The notes: a model not told the origin generated them from the sequence alone. A stretch of 17,374 bases of DNA from Clostridia bacterium (GCA_017631705.1 JAGBSU010000073.1:1-17374), one strand, 5' to 3'; shown: positions 1 through 7,156, counted from the first letter of the stretch. Numbers and translations are program-made.

Positions 1-245
1 ACACCCAACGTGGAAAACATCGCCCCGAAAAATCCCGCCACACGGTACCCTACAAAGGTAGCAGAGTTTATTGCAATCGGGCCAGGAGTCGATTCGGCAA
101 TCGCTATGATTTCCAAAATATCGTCGTCGGTTAACCAATGATTCTTTTCAACAATATCGCGCTGAATCAGCGGTATCATGGCATAACCGCCGCCGAAGGT
201 AAAGGCGCCGATTTTTAAAAACGTCAAAAACAATTTTCTTATCAC
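1..245 (-). CDS. Chromate transporter family protein (ChrA/CHR domain), N-terminal part only
   Basis: The gene runs off the left edge, leaving the first 81 codons. The start is a GTG at 245-243, with GGAG nine bases upstream. The peptide begins IRKLFLTFLKIGAFTFGGG, continues with YAMIPLIQRDIVEKNHWL and then AIAESTPGPIAINSATFVG. The FGGG-YAMIP segment and the STPGP(I/V)A motif are signatures of the CHR (chromate ion transporter) family of inner-membrane proteins. Firmicutes usually carry these as two adjacent half-size genes, so a second CHR gene may lie beyond the edge. In family members these proteins export chromate or related oxyanions, but the natural substrate in anaerobes is uncertain. 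It is transcribed divergently from the gene at 360 and has its own promoter at 266-294. Family assignment is confident; substrate and total length cannot be seen. Confidence 0.88.
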   Translation of the reverse strand, partial: MIRKLFLTFLKIGAFTFGGGYAMIPLIQRDIVEKNHWLTDDDILEIIAIAESTPGPIAINSATFVGYRVAGFFGAMFSTLG

Positions 246-265
246 GTTATCACGCTCCGTGAGGT

Positions 266-294
266 ATTGTAGCATGTTCTGCCGTTAAAAGCAA
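266..294 (-). promoter_or_regulatory. Sigma-A type promoter for the chromate transporter gene
   Basis: Read on the minus strand: -35 TTGCTT (294-289), a 17-base spacer, then -10 TACAAT (271-266), preceded by TGC to give an extended -10. It lies 21 bases upstream of the GTG start at 245. Confidence 0.6.
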
Positions 295-332
295 CGATAT
301 CGCATAAAAAAGTGGCCTTTTGCGTAAAACTA

Positions 333-341
333 TGATACACT
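333..341 (+). promoter_or_regulatory. Probable extended -10 promoter for the FTR-like gene
   Basis: TGA followed by TACACT (336-341) forms an extended -10 element about 19 bases before the ATG at 360. No good -35 box sits at the right distance, so activity would rest on the TGn extension. The same TATGATAC(AC) string occurs in the promoters at 7128-7156 and 8259-8267. An imperfect palindrome, TTTTGCGTAAAA (318-329), lies just upstream. Confidence 0.4.
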
Positions 342-359
342 ATAAATGAGGTGAACACT

Positions 360-557
360 ATGAAAATTACCGTAAATCCCGATAAAGCCATCGCCGATGC
401 CGTCAAAGAAGGTTTAAAACAAACCGGCGGGTATTGTCCATGTCGCCGTGAACGTACCGAGGAAAATAAATGTATGTGCCAAGAATTTCGTGAGCAAATC
501 AAAGACCCAGACTTCGAGGGCTTTTGCCATTGTATGCTCTATTACAAGCAGAATTGA
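360..557 (+). CDS. Ferredoxin:thioredoxin reductase catalytic-chain-like small protein
   Basis: A 65-residue protein with three CxC pairs: CPC (Cys26/28), CMC (Cys38/40) and CHC (Cys56/58). The CPC...CxC...CHC arrangement is the signature of the catalytic beta chain of ferredoxin:thioredoxin reductase, which holds a [4Fe-4S] cluster next to a redox-active disulfide and passes ferredoxin electrons to thioredoxin-like partners. Stand-alone versions of about this size are common in anaerobic bacteria and archaea without photosynthesis. The ATG at 360 is preferred over the GTG at 351 because GAGGTG sits six bases before it and overlaps that GTG. There is no signal peptide, so it is cytosolic. The phosphoribosyltransferase gene follows 56 bases later on the same strand but has its own promoter, which overlaps this gene's stop codon. 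The family call is good; the physiological partner is unknown. Confidence 0.8.
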   Translation: MKITVNPDKAIADAVKEGLKQTGGYCPCRRERTEENKCMCQEFREQIKDPDFEGFCHCMLYYKQN

Positions 558-582
558 CAAACTTTGCGCAAAGCGGTATACT
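554..582 (+). promoter_or_regulatory. Strong sigma-A promoter with an internal palindrome, before the phosphoribosyltransferase
   Basis: Consensus -35 TTGACA (554-559), a 17-base spacer and -10 TATACT (577-582), about 31 bases before the ATG at 614. The -35 box contains the TGA stop (555-557) of the FTR-like gene. The spacer holds a perfect 12-bp palindrome, CTTTGCGCAAAG (562-573), placed where a repressor could block RNA polymerase. Promoter quality is high; the operator role is inference. Confidence 0.75.
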
Positions 583-613
583 GTATTTAAATTCGTAGAA
601 AAGAAGGGTTCGT

Positions 614-1153
614 ATGTCGGAATATTACACCATGACCATCGCCGGCTTGGAACGGAAGTTGGAAAAATTCCCGGTTAGTGACAAATTGGATATCGCCGCA
701 TTTATCATTTTCGGCGACGTTGAATTAACAGTAGCTGGCTGTGCCGCATTACTCAAAAAGGTACCGGAATTCGATGTTATTTTAACTCCCGAAGCCAAAA
801 GTATCCCCATCGCCTACGAAATGGCAAAACAATCGGGCAAACCCTATGTGATTGCCCGCAAAGGTGTCAAAGTGTATATGCGCAATCCGCTTGAGGTCTC
901 GGTCACCTCTATCACCACGCAACACGAACAACGCTTGTTCTTGGGTGAAAGTGAGGTCGCTATGCTCAAAGGTAAACGCGTACTCATTGTTGACGACGTC
1001 ATCAGCACCGGCGAATCGTTAATCGCCGTTCGTCAACTGGTGGAAAAAGCCGGTGGAATAGAAGCCGCTGCCTGCGCATTCTTGGCAGAAGGCAATGCCG
1101 CCGACCGCAAAGATATTATCTTTTTAGAACCCCTTCCGTTATTCTTTAAATAA
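614..1153 (+). CDS. Phosphoribosyltransferase family protein (adenine phosphoribosyltransferase-like)
   Basis: A 179-residue type I phosphoribosyltransferase. The PRPP-binding loop VLIVDDVISTGES (residues 123-135) has the two acidic residues and the TGES turn of this family. Upstream, TPEAKSIPIAYEMA (58-71) and YVIARKGVKVYM (78-89) resemble the adenine phosphoribosyltransferase fold, which converts adenine and PRPP to AMP in purine salvage. The start is supported by AAGAAGGG about eight bases upstream. There is no signal peptide or DNA-binding domain, so it is not a PurR-type regulator. Many Clostridia have a short paralogue like this beside a separate canonical apt, so the base specificity (adenine, xanthine or other) cannot be fixed from sequence. 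It has its own strong promoter and is followed by a hairpin terminator at 1171. Confidence 0.85.
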   Translation: MSEYYTMTIAGLERKLEKFPVSDKLDIAAFIIFGDVELTVAGCAALLKKVPEFDVILTPEAKSIPIAYEMAKQSGKPYVIARKGVKVYMRNPLEVSVTSITTQHEQRLFLGESEVAMLKGKRVLIVDDVISTGESLIAVRQLVEKAGGIEAAACAFLAEGNAADRKDIIFLEPLPLFFK

Positions 1154-1170
1154 CATATACCAATGATACA

Positions 1171-1209
1171 AGCCTACCGATTACGTTTTTGGTAGGCTCT
1201 CTTTTTTTT
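1171..1209 (+). terminator. Rho-independent terminator after the phosphoribosyltransferase
   Basis: AGCCTACC (1171-1178) pairs with GGTAGGCT (1191-1198) around a 12-base loop and is followed by CTC and a run of T. It overlaps the last codons of comF, which converges from the other strand. Read on the minus strand the hairpin lacks a T run, so it probably acts only on the plus strand. Confidence 0.8.
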
Positions 1210-1897
1210 CTCGTTTACGAATAGCAATTGCCACGCACAGCACCCGCTTGGCACCGTAAATTTTCAGCATTTTCGCACATTCGCCTGCTGTTGAACCGGT
1301 AGTCATCACATCGTCAACCAATAACAATGTTTTCCCTGCTACCGATGGCACCGTTACGTCAAAAACACCCAGCACGTTACCGGTTCGCTGTATGCCTTTG
1401 AGTTCCTTTTGCGATGTAGTTTCATATAACTTTTTCAGTATATCATACACCGGCAAATCCAGCCGTTTTCCCAACGCTTCCGCCAATAATTTTCCTTGGT
1501 TATACCCCCGTTTTGCCACTTCTCGTTTTGTCATGGGCACAAACACAATACCGTCGATTTGGTCGACTTCGTATTCACGGTGAACCACCGTTGCCATTTG
1601 TTGTGTAAAAAAAGAAATCGCTTCGGGGTCATCCCATCGTTTGAGCCGCAAAACACCAAACCTCGCAGCCTTTTCATGATAAAACGGTGCCGCTTGGGCA
1701 TCGAAATGATGACGGTGTTTTGCGCAATGACAATCGGTTTTGCTTTGCCCGCAATAGGTACAAATCGGCGGCGACACGATAGATAACGACCGACGACAAG
1801 TGGAACAACTCACCTGCATCGGCAAAATCACTGCACCGCAGAAAACGCAACGTTCCGGTAAAAACAACGCCAATATACTGCGAACAAACCGATTCAC
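1181..1897 (-). CDS. comF: ComF family protein (zinc-finger phosphoribosyltransferase-like competence protein)
   Basis: 238 residues. The N-terminus carries four Cys pairs (C17xxC20, C31xxC34, C46xxC49, C56xC58), as expected for the zinc-binding head of ComFC/GntX proteins. It is followed by a phosphoribosyltransferase domain with FVPMTKREVAKRGYNQ (119-134) and the PRPP loop LLLVDDVMTTGST (191-203). ComF proteins act in the cytoplasm in DNA uptake and transformation and may work with helicases and primases; the exact reaction is unsettled. The start is a GTG at 1897-1895 that overlaps the recD2 stop as GTGA, indicating translational coupling. Pairing with recD2 fits a role in handling incoming or damaged single-stranded DNA. 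Family assignment is strong. Its presence does not prove the organism is competent. Confidence 0.92.
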   Translation of the reverse strand: MNRFVRSILALFLPERCVFCGAVILPMQVSCSTCRRSLSIVSPPICTYCGQSKTDCHCAKHRHHFDAQAAPFYHEKAARFGVLRLKRWDDPEAISFFTQQMATVVHREYEVDQIDGIVFVPMTKREVAKRGYNQGKLLAEALGKRLDLPVYDILKKLYETTSQKELKGIQRTGNVLGVFDVTVPSVAGKTLLLVDDVMTTGSTAGECAKMLKIYGAKRVLCVAIAIRKREKKESLPKT

Positions 1898-4107
1898 ACA
1901 AACATCCTTTCTGCTTGATACACAAAATGTTCCAAACCGGTATAGCGTAGCATTTCACGGTTGTTTTCCACCATGCTGCCCACTGTTTCTCGGCTGCCCA
2001 GCATCACCAACACCGTTTTAGCACGCGTAACAGCGGTATACAATAAGTTGCGGTAACACAGCTGTTTAGGCTGACGATACAGCGGCAATACCACGGTATG
2101 AAACTCACTGCCTTGACTTTTATGTACGGTAATCGCATACGCCAATTCCAGTTCTTGTGCTTGGTCGTACGTATAGGTGGCAACACGGTCATCGTACCGC
2201 ACCGTCAGCACCAAATCACGCGGTGAAATACTTTCCAAAATCCCGATATCCCCGTTGAACACACCGGTACCGTACGTACCGTCATCCCGTTTCCAACCGA
2301 TATCATAATCGTTTTTTATGTGCATCACCTTGTCGCCCTCACGGAACAACGTACCGGCACCTTGCCATTCCTTTTTATCGGTCGACGGCGGATTGAACGC
2401 TTCTTGCAAAGCCGCATTCAACTGTACCGTTCCCACAACCCCTTTTCTACCGGGGCACAACACTTGTATTTCTTGCAGTAAACTTGTCCCATATCCGGCG
2501 GGTAATCGGCGCTGACATAAATCCACAACGGTTTGCGCCGTTTCTTCGGCAGAGGGCATCGGCAAGAAGAAAAAGTCGCCGTCTTTTTTAGAAAACTCCG
2601 GCATCTCCCCTGCCACAATACGGTGAGCACCCGCTACAATATCGCTGGTTAGGGCTTGACGAAACACCTCGGTCAACTGCACAACCGGCAAAGCATTGCT
2701 GCGAATCAAATCGTGCAAAATACTGCCGGCTCCCACAGCGGGAAGTTGGTCGGTATCCCCCACCAAAATCAACCGGCACCCACCTTTGAGTGCACGCAAT
2801 AAACTTTCAAACAACAAAGCATCCACCATGGAAACCTCGTCCACAATCAACGCATCGATATCCAAGGGGTTTTTCTCGTTACGTTCAAAAAACGGACGGT
2901 CACTTTCGTCCCATTGCACTTCCAACAACCGGTGCAACGTGCGTGCCTCGCAACCGGTCAACTCGCTCATTCGTTTGGCGGCACGGCCTGTCGGTGCGGC
3001 AATTTCCACTCGTTCGCCCAAGCTTTCCAACAACGTAATAATCGCACGTAACGTGGTCGTTTTACCGGTACCGGGACCGCCTGTCAGAATCAATGCACCA
3101 CGTTCCACCGCGGCTAAAATGGCTTCTTTTTGTTGGTTCTCGTAAACAATATTGTTTTTCTTTTCTATTTCGGCAATTCTTTGTCCAAAATTTTTACTGA
3201 TTGCCGTATGCACACCGGTCATCAACCGAATACGCGAAGCAATGTATTTTTCCGCCTGATATAAATCCGGCAAAAAGATAAACGGTCGGTCTTTTATCAC
3301 TTCTTCCCGTACCGAAAAACCGGCAACCATATCCTGCAATACCGCGGCAACCTCGGTCGGTTCTACTTGCAACAACCCGGCAGCGGCAATCACCAATTTT
3401 TCCGATGGTAAACACGTATGCCCGTTTCCTAAATTATGCCGCAAAACATGCAACAACCCTGCTTCAATACGGTTAGTGGCATCTTGCGGATGTGCCATGC
3501 TTTTGCCGATTTCATCGGCACGCTCAAATGAAATATACAATCCTGCCGAGCATAATAAATACGGATTTGCACGAATGGTTTCCACCGCCGAAGCACCCCA
3601 GCGTTTCCAACAACGCAGTGCCTCACTTTGAGTCAAACCATATCCCGAAAAAGCTAAAATAATTTCACGAAGTCCGAATTGCTCTCGGTACTCTTTGGCA
3701 ATTTCCCCTGCACGACGGGCAGTGATACCCTTAACCTTTGCTAACCGTTCGGGCTCCTCCTCGATAACACGTAGCGTATCCTCACCAAAGGCTTGCACTA
3801 AGGCGGAAGCCGTCACCGGCCCGATTCCCTTAATTGCACCCGAAGCCAAATAACGGAACACCGCGTCGGTATCGGTCGGCAGATGATGCTCACACGATTG
3901 CGCACGAAATTGACGGCCGAATTTGGGATGTTCCACCCAACTGCCCGTCAATTTGAGTTGCTCGCCGGCATGCGTCGCAGGAAGTACGCCGACAACTTTA
4001 TGAAGTTCCTCTTCTGCCGCTAATTCCAGCACCGTCCAACCGTTCTCCTCATTATGGAAAACCACCCGTTCGACAATGCCAGAGAGCGTTTGTTCGTTTT
4101 CCGACAT
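1894..4107 (-). CDS. recD2: RecD2-type ATP-dependent 5'-3' DNA helicase
   Basis: 737 residues, normal for the RecD2 (RecD-like, without RecBC) subfamily of SF1B helicases. The N-terminal part (about 1-75) is the OB-like domain. Helix-hairpin-helix segments follow around GAIKGIGPVTASALVQAFG (90-108) and AKVKGITARRAGEIA (123-137). Helicase motifs are intact: GGPGTGKTTT (343-352, Walker A), VDEVSM (422-427, Walker B), GDTDQLPAVGAGS (450-462), LTEVFRQ (478-484), VHKSQGSEF and YTAVTRAK near the C-terminus. RecD2 unwinds DNA 5' to 3' and acts in recombination, repair and replication-fork maintenance. The ATG at 4107 has GGAAAGGA upstream. It is the third gene of the pdaA-to-comF run and overlaps comF by four bases. 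Very confident. Confidence 0.96.
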   Translation of the reverse strand: MSENEQTLSGIVERVVFHNEENGWTVLELAAEEELHKVVGVLPATHAGEQLKLTGSWVEHPKFGRQFRAQSCEHHLPTDTDAVFRYLASGAIKGIGPVTASALVQAFGEDTLRVIEEEPERLAKVKGITARRAGEIAKEYREQFGLREIILAFSGYGLTQSEALRCWKRWGASAVETIRANPYLLCSAGLYISFERADEIGKSMAHPQDATNRIEAGLLHVLRHNLGNGHTCLPSEKLVIAAAGLLQVEPTEVAAVLQDMVAGFSVREEVIKDRPFIFLPDLYQAEKYIASRIRLMTGVHTAISKNFGQRIAEIEKKNNIVYENQQKEAILAAVERGALILTGGPGTGKTTTLRAIITLLESLGERVEIAAPTGRAAKRMSELTGCEARTLHRLLEVQWDESDRPFFERNEKNPLDIDALIVDEVSMVDALLFESLLRALKGGCRLILVGDTDQLPAVGAGSILHDLIRSNALPVVQLTEVFRQALTSDIVAGAHRIVAGEMPEFSKKDGDFFFLPMPSAEETAQTVVDLCQRRLPAGYGTSLLQEIQVLCPGRKGVVGTVQLNAALQEAFNPPSTDKKEWQGAGTLFREGDKVMHIKNDYDIGWKRDDGTYGTGVFNGDIGILESISPRDLVLTVRYDDRVATYTYDQAQELELAYAITVHKSQGSEFHTVVLPLYRQPKQLCYRNLLYTAVTRAKTVLVMLGSRETVGSMVENNREMLRYTGLEHFVYQAERMFV

Positions 4108-4140
4108 GGTACAATCCTTTCCGCTTATTTCCTTTTTTAA

Positions 4141-4497
4141 TCATACTTCATTTTGTAGGGGTTGTAAAGAGTTTTGCGTCATCTCCTGCCATTCTTTTTG
4201 CGTACAAAACGTCAGCTGTAAATCCTCGCATACCGTGGCGGTAACCAGTCTATTTTCTGTATCCATTCCACAATCTACTACCACCGCTTGCAAATTCTTA
4301 AACGGAAAAAACCAGCGCAATGCCGCCGTACACCGCACGGCATATTCTGCTTCCTCTGCACCTTTTCCCAACGATAATACGTAATATCCCTTTTGTTTAA
4401 CACCCGCAAACAAAAAGCGAAAAGCCAACCGAAAAATCAAATCCGCCACGGCATATAGTACCAATACCATCATCATTACCATCAGCACCGTTTTCAT
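4141..4497 (-). CDS. Small single-pass membrane protein of unknown function
   Basis: 118 residues from the ATG at 4497, which has GGGAGG nine bases upstream. The reading frame stays open upstream to 4572, but that extension lacks a ribosome site and would overlap pdaA. The N-terminus is a long hydrophobic helix (about residues 3-30, TVLMVMMMVLVLYAVADLIF and onward). A soluble tail of about 85 residues follows, including FFPFKNLQAVVVDCGMDTEN and a near-terminal CTQKEWQEM. Cysteines in the tail (VRCTAA, VDCGM, TVCEDL, TFCTQ) are notable but form no motif I recognise. It sits 49 bases after pdaA and 33 bases before recD2, so it is probably co-transcribed with both. I do not recognise a family. 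The topology suggests a membrane-anchored protein, but the side of the membrane is unclear. Confidence 0.75.
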   Translation of the reverse strand: MKTVLMVMMMVLVLYAVADLIFRLAFRFLFAGVKQKGYYVLSLGKGAEEAEYAVRCTAALRWFFPFKNLQAVVVDCGMDTENRLVTATVCEDLQLTFCTQKEWQEMTQNSLQPLQNEV

Positions 4498-4546
4498 ATC
4501 CTCCCGCCTCCCATCACTCCAATGTATGGAAGCGGACAAACCGTGG

Positions 4547-5362
4547 TTACAACGATATATCTTGCAACTCACCGAAGCGATACCCCATGCCTTTCCATTT
4601 GGTCAACAATTCATCTAATATTTCCGCATTGGTTTTCGACGTGCTGTGTAATAACACTATCGCCCCAGGATGTGTGCGCGGTAACAACTTATCAAACGCT
4701 TGCTTTCGACTCGGTTGACGGTCTACGTACCAATCCACGTATGCCAAACTCCAAAAATAGGTGGTGTATCCCATTTCTGCCGCCATCTTCAAATTTTGTT
4801 CACTGAATTTTCCTTGCGGCGGTCGATATAACTTTTCCATCGGTTTTCCGACCACGGTTTGGTAGGCTTTTTCTAAATCGTCTAATTCCTTTTGAAAAGC
4901 GGCCTTATCCGCAATTTTTGACATATCCGGATGGCTCGCCGTGTGATTACCCACGGTGTGCCCTTCGTCCACCATGCGTTTTACCAGTTCGGGCGCCGTA
5001 TCCAAATAATTTTTCACCAAGAAAAAGCAAGCCGGTACCTTGTGTTTTTTTAATGTGTCTAAAATCGATGCCGTATTCCCATTTTCAAAACCGGCATCGA
5101 ACGTAAGATACAACACTTTGTTGGACTCACTGCCATCCGACGTGGTGTTCCCTATATAATACGCGTTATATTGTTTCAGATACGTGGCATCGGCATTTCC
5201 AATCGGCGGTTGCCCATTCTTTTGAAAACTAAGCCCCCAGTTGGCGGTAGGTGAAGCACTTGTCGGCACAGCCACACTTTGTAAAGAAATGCCGACCGTC
5301 GCCAATAACGCAACCGCACAAACCACAAAAATTGACCACTTCTTTTTAAAAACGATAACCAT
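4547..5362 (-). CDS. pdaA: PdaA-type polysaccharide deacetylase (muramic-delta-lactam synthesis)
   Basis: 271 residues. An N-terminal signal anchor (WSIFVVCAVALLATVGISL, residues 9-27) is followed by a NodB deacetylase domain. Motifs: TFDAGFENG (87-95), the metal-binding NHTASHP (139-145, His140 and His144), RPPQGKFSE (180-188), FWSLAYVDW (203-211) and HPGAIVLLHS (231-240). The FWS-A-VDW and PGAI-LLH strings are close to Bacillus PdaA, which removes the acetyl group from N-acetylmuramic acid on peptidoglycan so that the muramic-delta-lactam of the spore cortex can form. The usual second Asp of motif 1 is Ala here; PdaA itself has Asn there, so this is a subfamily feature and not a defect. The ATG at 5362 is chosen because TAGGAG lies about ten bases upstream and the hydrophobic segment then sits at the N-terminus. 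The open frame to 5617 would overlap dus. I saw no convincing sporulation-sigma promoter. Confidence 0.9.
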   Translation of the reverse strand: MVIVFKKKWSIFVVCAVALLATVGISLQSVAVPTSASPTANWGLSFQKNGQPPIGNADATYLKQYNAYYIGNTTSDGSESNKVLYLTFDAGFENGNTASILDTLKKHKVPACFFLVKNYLDTAPELVKRMVDEGHTVGNHTASHPDMSKIADKAAFQKELDDLEKAYQTVVGKPMEKLYRPPQGKFSEQNLKMAAEMGYTTYFWSLAYVDWYVDRQPSRKQAFDKLLPRTHPGAIVLLHSTSKTNAEILDELLTKWKGMGYRFGELQDISL

Positions 5363-5413
5363 ACACTTCACACTCCTACTGTCATGTGTATGCATTTCTC
5401 GTATAAATAGAAG

Positions 5414-5440
5414 AAAAACGCTCTCAATGAGAGCGTTTTT
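5414..5440 (-). terminator. Rho-independent terminator after dus (symmetrical)
   Basis: A perfect 12-bp stem, AAAAACGCTCTC (5414-5425) with GAGAGCGTTTTT (5429-5440), around a three-base loop directly after the dus stop. It has T runs on both strands, but only dus ends here. It separates dus from pdaA, which starts 52 bases further on. Confidence 0.85.
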
Positions 5441-6408
5441 CATTCTTTTTGTGCCGCAATCACACGGCAACATAGTCTGCGCAAATCGTTTAAGGTTGTC
5501 AGCGTTCCCGCTTCGCCGCGAAATACCGCCGCACCGCGTAAATTTCTCATATACCACGAAGCATGCTTGCGTGCTTCCAACAACGCTACACGCTCGCCTT
5601 TGAGTGCCGCCGCCCATTCAATTTGACGGCATAACACATCCATGCGTTGTTCCACCGACGGTTCCGGCAACACGGTACCGTCTTTGAAAAAAGCATTGAC
5701 TGCTTCAAATATCCACGGTGCACCCAATGCCCCACGCCCTATCATAACCAAATCGCACCCGGTTTGCTCGTATAGCGCCGCCGCCTCTTGCGGAGTGGTG
5801 ACGTCACCGTTACCGATAACCGGAACTCTCACCGCTTGTTTTACCTGCCGAATACATTCCCAGTCCACCGGCGGAGCATACATTTGATCCCTCGTGCGAC
5901 CGTGAACGGTAATAACCGAAGCACCGCCGCTTTCGCAGGCTTGTGCCACCTCTACCGCGTTGACTTCGGTTTTGGAATAGCCTTTTCGAATTTTCACCGT
6001 TACCGGAACGGGTACCGCCTCACAAACCGCTTTGACTAACCGACGGCATAATTCCGGTTCCCGCATGAGCGAACTACCGCAATGGTTACCCGCAATTTTC
6101 GGTGCAGGGCATCCCATATTGATGTCCAACCAATCCGGCTGTTGTGCCATGGCAAGTTCTGCTGCACGAGCCATGGTATTGGGGTCGTCGCCAAACAGTT
6201 GAATGGCAGCAGGGCGTTCCCAGTCGTGCAGTTGCATAAGTTCTTTACTTTTCGCATCGCCAAAAATCAGCGCTTTGGCGCTAACCATTTCCGAAACGGT
6301 AAATGCCGCGCCATAACTCATGCAAAGACGGCGAAACGCCGCATCTGCCACACCGGCCATTGGTGCCAACGCCGCCGTTTTGGAAAATGTAAAGTTGCCG
6401 ATTTGCAT
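5440..6408 (-). CDS. dus: tRNA-dihydrouridine synthase (DusB-like)
   Basis: 322 residues from the ATG at 6408, which has GAGGAAA seven bases upstream and lies two bases after the Xre gene's stop. A longer frame to 6459 would overlap that gene. The FMN-binding TIM barrel is clear: LAPMAGVADAAFR (14-26), AIQLFGDDP (68-76), DINMGCPAPKI (95-105, catalytic Cys100), KIRKG (139-143), ITVHGRTRDQMY (166-177), PVIGNGDV (196-203) and MIGRGALGAPWIF (222-234). Dus enzymes use FMN and NADPH to reduce specific uridines in tRNA to dihydrouridine. The MGCPAPKI and GRGALGAPWIF pattern matches the DusB/Dus1 group common in Firmicutes. It is the last gene of the DUF2975-Xre-dus operon and ends in a strong terminator. 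The exact uridine modified is not deducible. Confidence 0.94.
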   Translation of the reverse strand: MQIGNFTFSKTAALAPMAGVADAAFRRLCMSYGAAFTVSEMVSAKALIFGDAKSKELMQLHDWERPAAIQLFGDDPNTMARAAELAMAQQPDWLDINMGCPAPKIAGNHCGSSLMREPELCRRLVKAVCEAVPVPVTVKIRKGYSKTEVNAVEVAQACESGGASVITVHGRTRDQMYAPPVDWECIRQVKQAVRVPVIGNGDVTTPQEAAALYEQTGCDLVMIGRGALGAPWIFEAVNAFFKDGTVLPEPSVEQRMDVLCRQIEWAAALKGERVALLEARKHASWYMRNLRGAAVFRGEAGTLTTLNDLRRLCCRVIAAQKE

Positions 6409-6410
6409 GC

Positions 6411-6626
6411 TTATGTTTCCTCGTCTTCCGTATATTCCAAAATATCGCCGGGCTGACAATCAAGCGCCCGACAGATGGCATCTAACGTAGAAAAGCGAAT
6501 CGCCCGCGCTTTGTTGTTTTTCAAAACAGACAAATTGGCAAGCGTCACACCAACCTTATCGGAAAGTTCGGTTAACCCCATTTTCCGGCGAGCCATCATC
6601 ACGTCTAAATTGATTATAATTCCCAT
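6411..6626 (-). CDS. YozG-like Xre-family helix-turn-helix regulator
   Basis: 71 residues, nearly all one HTH domain: GLTELSDKVGVTLANLSVLK (residues 17-36) covers the two DNA-contacting helices. RFSTLDAICRALDCQPGDIL (44-63) is the characteristic second half of the YozG/Cro-C1 family. The start is supported by AGAGGAGG six bases before the ATG at 6626. It lies ten bases after the DUF2975 gene; this pair is recurrent in Firmicutes, and the regulator probably controls its own operon. The downstream dus begins two bases after the stop, so all three genes appear coupled. The inducer and operator are unknown. Confidence 0.92.
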   Translation of the reverse strand: MGIIINLDVMMARRKMGLTELSDKVGVTLANLSVLKNNKARAIRFSTLDAICRALDCQPGDILEYTEDEET

Positions 6627-6636
6627 ATTGCCTCCT

Positions 6637-7092
6637 CTAAATGGTCATGTCGTTTTCTTCTTTGTAAGCCGTTGCCTCGCGGAACAACTGTGAGAAGATA
6701 AACAAAATCAAACCGATAAAGGCGAACACCACCAACAGAAGAGCCATGAAGAATTTAAAAACACCTAAAAAGATAATAAATAAGAAGTATAACGCTGCCA
6801 AGATCAACACAATCCCACCGATGATTTGCAACCGATGTACCGTGTTATGGCTGAACGCCTTACCGTTGTTGACGTTGTTCATAATACCACGGCATTGCCA
6901 CAATACCAATTCCGCAAACACACCGGAGGTATACATAATAATCAAATAATCGCCATACATTTTCCCGCCCGGTTCTTGCACGGTGATGGTAGTCACTAAC
7001 CACGGCAATGCCACCATCAACATAATATCAATCGCCATCAATACCCATACCATGCGTTCTGTCATACGACTCAGTTTAGAAAAACGGTTCAT
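6637..7092 (-). CDS. DUF2975 family integral membrane protein
   Basis: 151 residues with four predicted membrane segments: about 13-34 (MVWVLMAIDIMLMVALPWLV), 49-66, 88-110 and 112-135. A charged tail (REATAYKEENDMTI) follows. The layout, the WQCRGIMNNVNNGKAFSHNT linker (65-84) and the downstream YozG-like regulator all match the DUF2975 family, whose function is unknown. Family proteins are usually encoded beside this Xre regulator, suggesting a sensor-regulator pair or membrane stress module (inference). GAAGGTGG about eight bases upstream supports the ATG at 7092. It is first in its operon, with a promoter at 7128-7156. Confidence 0.85.
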   Translation of the reverse strand: MNRFSKLSRMTERMVWVLMAIDIMLMVALPWLVTTITVQEPGGKMYGDYLIIMYTSGVFAELVLWQCRGIMNNVNNGKAFSHNTVHRLQIIGGIVLILAALYFLFIIFLGVFKFFMALLLVVFAFIGLILFIFSQLFREATAYKEENDMTI

Positions 7093-7127
7093 GACACTTC
7101 CACCTTCATTACAATTTCTTCTATTTT

Positions 7128-7156
7128 AGTGTATCATATCACAAAAAGAAGGTCAA
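7128..7156 (-). promoter_or_regulatory. Sigma-A promoter for the DUF2975-Xre-dus operon
   Basis: On the minus strand: -35 TTGACC (7156-7151), a 17-base spacer and -10 TACACT (7133-7128) with an upstream TGA extension. The TGA inside the -35 box is the stop codon of the amidase gene. The distance to the ATG at 7092 leaves a leader of roughly 30 bases. Confidence 0.7.

Noticed and set aside
87..90. Ala in place of the second Asp in the PdaA motif TFDAG, taken as loss of activity
   Set aside because: Positions are protein residues of the gene at 4547-5362. PdaA enzymes typically lack the second Asp (TFDNG), and the His and Arg motifs are intact.
5363..5412. CATACACAT upstream of pdaA as a sporulation sigma -10 box
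   Set aside because: It resembles a sigma-E-type -10, but no matching -35 lies at the required distance, so the claim is not supportable.
5363..5617. An 85-codon N-terminal extension of pdaA
   Set aside because: It would overlap the end of dus and the terminator hairpin, has no ribosome site, and would bury the signal anchor in the middle of the protein.
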